From an uncultured Clostridia bacterium (GTDB lineage Bacteria > Bacillota > Clostridia > Oscillospirales > Acutalibacteraceae): 8,998 bases of DNA. Below are positions 1 through 5,590 of this stretch, piece after piece; the first letter of the stretch is position 1; every line of letters starts with the position of its first letter. The translations under genes were made by a program, and so were the position numbers. The notes beneath the pieces are model-generated. The model was not told the DNA's origin, ran no database searches, and saw nothing but the letters and a program-made list of their open reading frames with translations. The stretch is from the NCBI GenBank assembly GCA_947628595.1, contig CANRAN010000046.1, positions 1 through 8,998 of the forward strand. The letters run 5' to 3'.

Positions 1-611
1 CATTCGGAAAAAGACAGCTTGTTATTGCGGCTTTGGTTGTAGCACTCGGTGCGGCGGTATATCTTAACTGGCAGTTCTCGGGAAATGATCCCGTAGCCGT
101 AGCAGGGACAGAGGAAAGTTCAACAAAGCAGCTCGGTCAGACAACCTATGTCAATACCGAGGTAACTTCATCGCAAACCTCGGAGTCTGAAAGTAGGACT
201 GAGGAAAGCAGCAAAAAGACCACGGATAAAACACAGCCTGTTGTTGCAGATGATGCGGATCTCAGCGGTCATTTTGCTGATGAGAAAACCAAACGTTCAC
301 AAAGCGATGCAAAGGCGGTTGAAACTTTATCAGATATAATAGAGGCAGCCTCATCAAGTGATGGTGCTAAAAAGGAGGCTGTTGCAGCAGCGGAGGAGCT
401 TGCAAAGAATATCAAGGCACAGAGCGACATAGAAAGCGAGATTAAGTCCAAGGGGTTTGAGGATGTTTTTGTATCTATAAATAACGATAGCTGTAATGTA
501 TTGGTATATGGAGGAAAGCTTGATGATGCGGCAGCAATCACGATAAAGGACATTGTCAACCGACAGGCAGGCACGGCTTTTGATAAGATAACTGTTTCAG
601 AGTCAAAATAA
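1..611 (+). CDS. spoIIIAH: Stage III sporulation protein SpoIIIAH (5' partial)
   Basis: This is the mother-cell membrane protein that pairs with forespore SpoIIQ to form the channel (A-Q complex) needed for engulfment and late forespore gene expression. The frame is open from base 3 to the left edge, so about 202 residues are visible and only a few N-terminal ones are missing; B. subtilis SpoIIIAH is 218 aa. The visible start FGKRQLVIAAL followed by ALGAAVYLNWQFS is the typical SpoIIIAH N-terminal membrane segment. Next comes a Ser/Thr/Glu-rich linker (about residues 35-80), then the C-terminal ring-building domain with KGFEDVFVSINND and IKDIVNRQAG. The TTG at 33 lies inside the membrane segment and is not the start. 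The rest of a spoIIIA operon would be expected to the left, outside the window. In B. subtilis the operon depends on sigma-E; no promoter is visible here. Family assignment is firm. Confidence 0.93.
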   Translation, partial: FGKRQLVIAALVVALGAAVYLNWQFSGNDPVAVAGTEESSTKQLGQTTYVNTEVTSSQTSESESRTEESSKKTTDKTQPVVADDADLSGHFADEKTKRSQSDAKAVETLSDIIEAASSSDGAKKEAVAAAEELAKNIKAQSDIESEIKSKGFEDVFVSINNDSCNVLVYGGKLDDAAAITIKDIVNRQAGTAFDKITVSESK

Positions 612-620
612 TTATGACAT

Positions 621-679
621 AAGGGGTTGCCGCGTTAGTAACAGTGACGGGACAACCCCTTATAACTTTTTCTTTTTTT
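621..679 (+). terminator. Rho-independent terminator of spoIIIAH, overlapping the end of the convergent gene
   Basis: The stem AAGGGGTTG (621-629) pairs perfectly with CAACCCCTT (653-661). It is extended by CCG/CGG (630-632 with 648-650) across a 2-nt bulge, and is followed by a T-rich tract at about 665-679. It starts 10 bp after the spoIIIAH stop. The convergent glycosyltransferase stop codon (660-662) sits in the right arm, and the T tract is the template for that protein's poly-lysine C-terminus. On the - strand the hairpin is followed by a weaker T-rich stretch (ATTATTTT), so it may also terminate the operon coming from the right. Confidence 0.85.
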
Positions 680-1622
680 CGGGCTGAATAATACTGTACG
701 GTAATTTAGGATATCCGTCAACAGGTTCATAATTATCTGATATAATGTAGCTATAAAGCATTTTATTTGTTCGCAGGTTCTTTTTCATATCCCTGAAATT
801 CCAACTCAAAATATGCTGTCTTATTATGGAATATATATTGATGAGCCGCATTTTAAGTGCAACCGCCCGTATTGCCTTTTTGTATTTATCATATTCTCCG
901 TGGAGCTGTATGTAATTCCTTGTAATAAGTATGGAAAGCAAAAGGTGCTCTATTTTTTTAGAGCTCATTGTTGACATTATACTTCCGGAACGTCTGACAT
1001 AAAAATACAGATTTTTGTCTGTGATTGCAATTTTATTCGCATGAAAAAGTAACCTTGCACTTGTTGCAACGTCCTCAAAAAACATTATAGGATATCTGAT
1101 ATCGTTATCCGTAAACAAAGCACGTCTGTACATCTTATTCCACGCATAGCTGTGCATACGTTTATCCCGTATAAGCATATCAAGGGCTTTATCTCTGTCT
1201 ATAACCGATTTTTTAGGATTAATCGAAGGAATTTTTACTCCTGTTTTATCGCCTGTGTGCTTAAATCTGCAATATGCCATATCCGCATTATTACTAATAC
1301 AATCTTCATACATTGTTTTGAGATAATCCTCATGCAGATAATCGTCACTGTCAACAAAGACAAGAAATTCTCCTCTCGCACGATCTATTCCGTAATTTCT
1401 TGCATCTGAAAGACCGCCGTTTGTTTTGTTGTATATTATAAAACGGCTGTCCTCATCAGCATATTTCTCAGCTATATCCATACTTCGGTCGGGAGTTCCG
1501 TCATTTATAAGAAGTACCTCAAAATCCACGAACGTCTGATTTTTAATTGTGTCGAGGCATCTATCGAGATATTTTTCAACATTGTATATTGGAACAATAA
1601 CCGATATTCTCGGCTTGTGCAT
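660..1622 (-). CDS. Family 2 glycosyltransferase, copy A (last gene of operon)
   Basis: A 320-aa GT-A fold glycosyltransferase, family 2 (EpsJ/WcaA-like), predicted to transfer a sugar from a nucleotide-sugar donor to a surface glycan or glycolipid on the cytoplasmic face. Seen: the nucleotide-binding start SVIVPIYNVEKYLDRCL (residues 7-23), VLLINDGTPD (36-45), NGGLSDARNYG (68-78) and the metal-binding DSDD (91-94). The C-terminal third (about 215-320) has no recognised motif and ends in EKKKKL, encoded by the T tract of the spoIIIAH terminator. There is no signal peptide or clear membrane segment. The start is supported by GAGG (1630-1633) 7 nt before the ATG. It lies 13 bp after copy B, so the two are probably translated from one message. 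Its N-terminal 95 residues are very close to copy B, which points to tandem duplication. The sugar and acceptor cannot be read from the sequence. Confidence 0.9.
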   Translation of the reverse strand: MHKPRISVIVPIYNVEKYLDRCLDTIKNQTFVDFEVLLINDGTPDRSMDIAEKYADEDSRFIIYNKTNGGLSDARNYGIDRARGEFLVFVDSDDYLHEDYLKTMYEDCISNNADMAYCRFKHTGDKTGVKIPSINPKKSVIDRDKALDMLIRDKRMHSYAWNKMYRRALFTDNDIRYPIMFFEDVATSARLLFHANKIAITDKNLYFYVRRSGSIMSTMSSKKIEHLLLSILITRNYIQLHGEYDKYKKAIRAVALKMRLINIYSIIRQHILSWNFRDMKKNLRTNKMLYSYIISDNYEPVDGYPKLPYSIIQPEKKKKL

Positions 1623-1635
1623 AACATCACCTCAA

Positions 1636-2577
1636 TTACATTACTACCTCTTCCTCGATCAAATCGGCAAGCTTATCGGCGGGTGAGCGTACGCATTTTA
1701 TAACTTTTCCCATACCTGCAAGAGAGTTTTTCAAAATACCTCTCTCAAGACTTTTATTTGCCTGTATAACCAACAGGGGAACGGAAAAGAATACGTGCGC
1801 AATATGTCTGAAAAAGGGAAGTTTGGCAGTTTTATAGAGATTTCTGTCCTCAAGATATTTTCGCATACAGGGTACAGTTCTTATATAATCGTTAATTCTT
1901 TTTTTCGACATTGAAACCTCTTTATATTTAGAAAAGGCCCTTGTATAAATATAGCCGCGATAATCGGTCGATACCACCTTTTCGGCATGACAAAATAGCA
2001 TAGAGCTTACAACCATATCCTCATATATCATGATAGGCATGGTTATATTATTATCCTTGAATAATGACATTTTCCACAGCTTATTCCAGACATAAAAACG
2101 GAATTGCCTGTCACGCATAAGCTCTCTTAGTGCTTCCTCCCTGTTGTATATGCGGTTATTATCTATGGGTTTTTTATTGGATTTTTTAATTTTCCCGCTG
2201 TTCAGATAATAAAAGCTGAAAGCACACACTGCGATATCGGCATCATACTTTGTTATAATATTATAAAGACTTTCAAGATATTTTTCCCTTATGCGGTCGT
2301 CACTGTCAATAAAGGCAACATATTCACCGTTCGCACGTTCAAGTCCGTAATTCCTCGCATCTGAAAGACCGCCGTTTTTTTTATGATATAGTGTGAATCG
2401 GTTGTCAAGTTCGGTATATTTCTTTGCTATATCAACACTGCTGTCGGGTGTGCCGTCGTCAATAAGTAAAACCTCAAAATCGGTAAAGGTCTGCTTTCTT
2501 ATTGAATCCAGACATTCATCAAGATATTTTTCTACATTGTATATTGGTACTATAACAGAAATTTTTACTTTTGACAT
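1636..2577 (-). CDS. Family 2 glycosyltransferase, copy B (middle gene of operon)
   Basis: A 313-aa family 2 glycosyltransferase and paralogue of the next gene in the operon. The N-terminal GT-A domain shows SVIVPIYNVEKYLDECL (7-23), VLLIDDGTPD (36-45), NGGLSDARNYG (68-78) and the metal/nucleotide site DSDD (91-94) at the same residue numbers as copy A. After about residue 100 the two are less alike and share only scattered blocks, such as the region around YVWNKLWKMSLF here and YAWNKMYRRALF in copy A. That pattern suggests a shared donor-binding half and a changed acceptor half (inference). The C-terminus ends LIEEEVVM. A GAGG at 2589-2592 lies 11 nt before the ATG, slightly long but usable. 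The gene sits 41 bp after the flippase-like gene and 13 bp before copy A. The exact glycan product is unknown. Confidence 0.9.
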   Translation of the reverse strand: MSKVKISVIVPIYNVEKYLDECLDSIRKQTFTDFEVLLIDDGTPDSSVDIAKKYTELDNRFTLYHKKNGGLSDARNYGLERANGEYVAFIDSDDRIREKYLESLYNIITKYDADIAVCAFSFYYLNSGKIKKSNKKPIDNNRIYNREEALRELMRDRQFRFYVWNKLWKMSLFKDNNITMPIMIYEDMVVSSMLFCHAEKVVSTDYRGYIYTRAFSKYKEVSMSKKRINDYIRTVPCMRKYLEDRNLYKTAKLPFFRHIAHVFFSVPLLVIQANKSLERGILKNSLAGMGKVIKCVRSPADKLADLIEEEVVM

Positions 2578-2618
2578 ATTTTTAATTACCTCTATATCAA
2601 AGATATTTTTTATTTATT

Positions 2619-3698
2619 TTAATTTTCTGTTTGTTCTACTTCCTGTTCAACAGAAACCTCACTATCTGATTTTTTATTTCTGAGCCATGCGAATGGTGCG
2701 GAAATGGCTATTGTTCCGTAGTAGGTTATTGTTCTCCAGAGAAGAATAGCGGACTTTATTGTCTGAGCGGAAAAATATGTTCCGAAAAATACGCTGAATG
2801 AATATTCAGCAGCTCCCGATCCTCCGGGGAGAGGAATAAGACTTGAAACCATACTCACATAGGCCTGTGCGCAAAGCATATCGAAAATATCACAGTTAAT
2901 TCCGAAAGCCATAGCTATGCAATATGGTGCAAGGAAATATGCAGTCATCTGAATTGCGGTTATTACATATACTTTTACAAGCAATACCTTATTTTTGTTA
3001 AGCAGCTTATTGCTTTCATGAAATGAGGTAAGAGTAACATCAAAGCTCTTTTTCTTCTCCTCAACATTACGCACAATATGAAGCTTACCAAGTAGATTCA
3101 GTAAGAAGTTTACAATCCTTGATGTAAGCGGCTTGCAGAAAGAGGTGAGAAGAAGAATGACAATCATAATGATCTGAGCGGCAAATCCGACAATTGACAA
3201 GACCCACATTGTCGGGTTGAGCTGTTGAGATATAAAAGAAAACTTTGCGGTGACAGCAACAATACAGTAAACCGCCATCGTAAACTGCCAAACAAGGAAT
3301 TTCTGAATAAGCGCAGATGTGGAATTAGACGGTTTTATTCCCATTCTTGACATAGCAACGATCTGCATTGGCTGTCCGCCCGATGCACTCGGAGTTACAG
3401 CTGAGAAAAACTGACCTGTCATGGATGCAACCAGAGCTTTATATACCGAAAATTCAGGGTTTGTCTGCTTCACGAAAAGGTATATAACCGTCATGTCAAG
3501 AGCAATATTGAGTAGATGAACAAAAACTGCGGTCAGCATCCATGTAAAGCTTATCTGAAGTCCGCTGTTGAGGAGATCCATAAAACCTCCCTCAGAGAAA
3601 ATAAAGTATATAATGAGAACTATTGTCAAAGTAATAATTGTAATATTAAAAATCAATCCCCAAGGGATATGAATTTTCTTTTCTTTTTTATTTTCCAT
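2619..3698 (-). CDS. Polytopic membrane protein, LPG_synthase_TM / UPF0104 flippase-like family
   Basis: A 359-aa integral membrane protein of the lysylphosphatidylglycerol synthase transmembrane family (PF03706, the MprF flippase-type domain, also AglD-like). Seen: a basic N-terminus (MENKKEKK), hydrophobic segments at about 12-34, 48-75, 131-150, 163-186, 240-265, 270-290 and 308-335, the conserved FFSAVTPSASGGQPMQI (97-113), and the family signature SLIPLPGGSGAAEYSF (286-301). The C-terminus is acidic and probably cytoplasmic. The C-terminal aminoacyl-transfer domain of full MprF is absent, so it should not be called an LPG synthase. Family members are thought to translocate or handle lipids or lipid-linked sugars. 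As first gene before two glycosyltransferases, a role in moving their glycolipid product is plausible but inferred. The start is fixed by AAAGGAG (3704-3710) 5 nt before the ATG. Confidence 0.85.
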   Translation of the reverse strand: MENKKEKKIHIPWGLIFNITIITLTIVLIIYFIFSEGGFMDLLNSGLQISFTWMLTAVFVHLLNIALDMTVIYLFVKQTNPEFSVYKALVASMTGQFFSAVTPSASGGQPMQIVAMSRMGIKPSNSTSALIQKFLVWQFTMAVYCIVAVTAKFSFISQQLNPTMWVLSIVGFAAQIIMIVILLLTSFCKPLTSRIVNFLLNLLGKLHIVRNVEEKKKSFDVTLTSFHESNKLLNKNKVLLVKVYVITAIQMTAYFLAPYCIAMAFGINCDIFDMLCAQAYVSMVSSLIPLPGGSGAAEYSFSVFFGTYFSAQTIKSAILLWRTITYYGTIAISAPFAWLRNKKSDSEVSVEQEVEQTEN

Positions 3699-3750
3699 AA
3701 TTACTCCTTTTTTAGTGATATGATTTATTCCGTTATTACCTATTTCCTTT

Positions 3751-3779
3751 ATAATAACATTATTTTACAGATAAATCAA
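3751..3779 (-). promoter_or_regulatory. Sigma-A-type promoter of the flippase-GT-GT operon
   Basis: Read on the - strand, -35 TTGATT (3774-3779) and -10 TATTAT (3751-3756) are separated by exactly 17 nt. Transcription would start near 3744 and give a leader of about 45 nt with the ribosome binding site at 3704-3710. It lies downstream of the terminator at 3905-3932, so the operon has its own start. This is a match by eye; the region is AT-rich, so chance matches are possible. Confidence 0.55.
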
Positions 3780-3847
3780 TATCATATGTAATACAGAACT
3801 CATAATAAAAAAATTATTGTCTTTACTGTACAAAAGTCAGTTCACGT

Positions 3848-3868
3848 TGTTCATAAAAGGAATGAACA
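3848..3868. repeat. 7-bp inverted repeat TGTTCAT / ATGAACA
   Basis: TGTTCAT (3848-3854) and ATGAACA (3862-3868) are perfect inverted repeats around a 7-nt A/G spacer. With the palindrome at 3882-3895 this gives two symmetric elements within 50 bp upstream of the operon promoter. It could be a protein-binding site or a small hairpin. No T tract follows on either strand, so it is not a terminator. Confidence 0.3.
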
Positions 3869-3881
3869 CTTTCGACGTAAG

Positions 3882-3895
3882 TGTAAATATTTACA
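3882..3895. promoter_or_regulatory. Perfect palindrome TGTAAATATTTACA, possible operator
   Basis: The 14 bases TGTAAATATTTACA equal their own reverse complement. The site lies about 100 bp upstream of the -35 box of the flippase operon and just before the terminator of the upstream unit. Its symmetry suits a dimeric repressor or activator, but I cannot assign it to a regulator. AT-rich DNA produces palindromes by chance, so confidence is low. Confidence 0.3.
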
Positions 3896-3904
3896 TCCAT
3901 ACCT

Positions 3905-3932
3905 TAAAAAAACAGTCCGCCGGACTGTTTTT
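3905..3932 (-). terminator. Bidirectional-looking rho-independent terminator after the UgtP-like gene
   Basis: AACAGTCC (3911-3918) pairs with GGACTGTT (3922-3929) around a 3-nt loop. On the - strand the stem is followed by seven T residues (the A run 3906-3912), and on the + strand by five (3928-3932). It lies about 90 bp past the stop of the - strand glycosyltransferase at 4019 and separates it from the flippase operon promoter. Confidence 0.8.
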
Positions 3933-4018
3933 ATGGGGATTCAGCGGTTATAGAGTTATTGATTATGTGTGTAGGATATCCGATGCCATGGCGTTTGTTA
4001 ATATATAAAACCGCAAAA

Positions 4019-5308
4019 TCATTTTTTATTATATTTTTTGATAAGGTCAAGCATCAGCAAATATATGTTTGCGGCGGAGTTACCCTTTGAAAATGAATTT
4101 ATTGAATCTTTCATGCTCTGAAGTTTTTCGGGATTTCTTAGCAGATCGGTTATAACAGCAGTGCAGGAGTCTTTCTTTTCAAGTATTACAGCCATATTTT
4201 TACTTACAAGAAATTCCGCATTCTGTTCTTCTTGACCGGGAATCGCCTTGAATATTGCCATGGGCAAATTGACCGCTATCGCTTCGCTGACTGTAAGTCC
4301 GCCGGGTTTAGTTACGATCAGATCGGCCATACGCATATATTTGTCAACATTGTCGGTGTAATATAAAAGCTCTGTCGGCTTTGACGGTTTAAGGTTTTTG
4401 GAAACAGTACGTTGTGTCCTTTGCTTAGTGTTTTCCTTTGTTTTTATATTTTTAGGATTTTTCAATGCGACCTTAGCCGCAGCCTTTGCGGAATTTTCTG
4501 CCTTAACTGCCTCACGAAGCTCAATAATGGTGTTATTTATTGCTATCTTTCTCAAATAGTTGTCAAAAGTTTCATAAAGCTTTTCGTTCTTACCGGTAAT
4601 TACTATAACCTGGAAATTTTCCGGAGATTTAACTATTTTATGGTATATTTTCAATACATCCGTAACTCCGAAGCTGCCTGCCATAATTAGAATAGTGGGC
4701 AGTGACGGGTCAAGTCCCTCACTCGCAAATGCCTCTTCTCTGTCAATCTCCTCATAAAAGCTTTGCATAATCGGTATGCCATAGGGATAAACATGAACCC
4801 TGCTCACTCCTCTCTCGACAATCTGATCGACCATTTCTCTGCTTGAAACTATATAGGCATCGACTCCGTCACTGATGTATGCCTGATGTATAGCAAAATC
4901 TGTAACAATATCTATAATGGGGAGATTGATTATACGGTTTTGCTTGAGGGCCGTGACAATTTCGGCGGCGAACGGATGAGTTGTTATTATTATATCCGGG
5001 TGGAAATCGTAAACAAGTGGCAGAAGCTTATTACGCAGCGAGGTTGTCGTAAGCTCAACGGTTTTGTTTATAGGTGTGGAGCTTTTATCGGCATTTTTAT
5101 ATATACTTCCGTACATCTTCGGGGTATTTCTTACCATATACACGTATCCGCCTGTTACCGCTTTATTTAAAAAAGGACTGACATATTCGATTGTGTCTGA
5201 TATTTTTACGACTGCACTGCTGTCCTGTTTTTTTATATATTCCTTCAGAGCATTTGCTGCTCTCATATGTCCTCCGCCTGTGGTTGCGGAAAGTATGAGA
5301 ACTCTCAT
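4019..5308 (-). CDS. Diacylglycerol glycosyltransferase, MGDG synthase / UgtP-like (GT28)
   Basis: Predicted to transfer glucose or galactose from a UDP-sugar to diacylglycerol on the inner face of the membrane, giving glycolipid for the membrane or as an anchor. It is 429 aa from the start chosen here. The N-terminal MGDG-synthase domain (PF06925-like) shows ATTGGGHMRAANAL (8-21), TTHPFAA (109-115) and VTDFAIHQAY (135-144). The GT28 C-terminal domain shows IMAGSFG (208-214), VTKPGGLTVSEA (332-343) and PGQEEQN (357-363). Odd: residues about 264-311 form an Ala/Lys-rich charged insertion within the C-terminal domain, longer than this loop in the UgtP and MGDG synthases I know. The start is MRVLILSATT, with GGAGGG (5317-5322) 8 nt upstream; an in-frame ATG at 5363-5365 is rejected because it lies within the promoter. 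It is a single-gene unit, divergent from the VanW gene. Whether it adds one sugar or several cannot be told. Confidence 0.88.
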   Translation of the reverse strand: MRVLILSATTGGGHMRAANALKEYIKKQDSSAVVKISDTIEYVSPFLNKAVTGGYVYMVRNTPKMYGSIYKNADKSSTPINKTVELTTTSLRNKLLPLVYDFHPDIIITTHPFAAEIVTALKQNRIINLPIIDIVTDFAIHQAYISDGVDAYIVSSREMVDQIVERGVSRVHVYPYGIPIMQSFYEEIDREEAFASEGLDPSLPTILIMAGSFGVTDVLKIYHKIVKSPENFQVIVITGKNEKLYETFDNYLRKIAINNTIIELREAVKAENSAKAAAKVALKNPKNIKTKENTKQRTQRTVSKNLKPSKPTELLYYTDNVDKYMRMADLIVTKPGGLTVSEAIAVNLPMAIFKAIPGQEEQNAEFLVSKNMAVILEKKDSCTAVITDLLRNPEKLQSMKDSINSFSKGNSAANIYLLMLDLIKKYNKK

Positions 5309-5316
5309 ATCATCAT

Positions 5317-5322
5317 CCCTCC
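5317..5322 (-). promoter_or_regulatory. Ribosome binding site that fixes the UgtP-like start
   Basis: GGAGGG on the - strand, 8 nt before the ATG at 5306-5308. It decides between this start and an in-frame ATG 57 bp upstream that has no such site. The protein then begins MRVLILSATTGGGH, as expected for the family. Confidence 0.85.
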
Positions 5323-5353
5323 ATAAGTAAAAAATTCCAATAATACCACTGAT

Positions 5354-5382
5354 ATTATACTTCATTGATATAATTATTTCAA
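5354..5382 (-). promoter_or_regulatory. Strong sigma-A-type promoter of the UgtP-like gene
   Basis: On the - strand, -35 TTGAAA (5377-5382) and -10 TATAAT (5354-5359) have a 17-nt spacer, a near-perfect consensus. Predicted transcription start is near 5347, leaving a leader of about 40 nt before the ATG at 5308. The upstream ATG (5363-5365) falls in the spacer and would not be transcribed from here. Confidence 0.75.
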
Positions 5383-5508
5383 CAAAAAATATTTTTTTCT
5401 TACGTAGGTTTCTGTATTATTTTTTTCATACTGTAAAAAAGTATAAAAAAGATATGAAAATTAAATTAAGTTTGTCAGTATTTACATCGTTATTTGACGA
5501 AAATACTC

Positions 5509-5538
5509 TTTACATTCCGGTGTATTTTGGTGTATTAT
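5509..5538 (+). promoter_or_regulatory. Probable sigma-A-type promoter of the VanW-family gene
   Basis: -35 TTTACA (5509-5514) and -10 TATTAT (5533-5538) with an 18-nt spacer. Transcription would start near 5545 and give a leader of about 46 nt with GGAGG at 5579-5583. Overlapping alternatives (for example TTTACA at 5481 with a poor -10) are weaker. Confidence 0.5.
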
Positions 5539-5590
5539 ATATGTGGATGAATAGAGATACACAGGGCTTATACTGATTGGAGGTTTCTTT

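Larger units (their letters stand above)
3699..4018. other. Intergenic region between the two minus-strand transcription units
   Basis: These 320 bp hold no credible gene. From right to left they contain about 85 bp of 3' leader-out sequence after the glycosyltransferase stop, a bidirectional hairpin terminator (3905-3932), a perfect 14-bp palindrome (3882-3895), a 7-bp inverted repeat (3848-3854 with 3862-3868) and the operon promoter (3751-3779). Open frames here lack ribosome binding sites and resemble no protein I know. Confidence 0.6.
5309..5590. promoter_or_regulatory. Divergent AT-rich promoter region
   Basis: This 282-bp gap separates two divergent genes and carries a promoter on each strand (5354-5382 minus, 5509-5538 plus). 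Between them, at 5383-5460, lie A- and T-tracts with an inverted repeat TTTTCATA (5423-5430) / TATGAAAA (5453-5460) and an inner ATACT/AGTAT pair (5428-5432 with 5440-5444). A short direct repeat GGTGTATT occurs at 5519-5526 and 5529-5536, within the spacer of the + promoter. No gene is visible. Confidence 0.55.

Noticed and set aside
33..611. A complete 192-aa gene starting at TTG 33
   Set aside because: The same frame is open to base 3 and the residues upstream are the expected SpoIIIAH start; the TTG lies inside the membrane segment and has no ribosome binding site.
2619..3698. Lysylphosphatidylglycerol synthase (MprF)
   Set aside because: Only the membrane domain is present; the C-terminal lysyl-transfer domain that full-length MprF needs is missing.
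5309..5365. A 19-residue N-terminal extension of the UgtP-like protein
   Set aside because: The ATG lies between the -35 and -10 boxes of the gene's own promoter, and a strong ribosome binding site fits the internal start at 5308.
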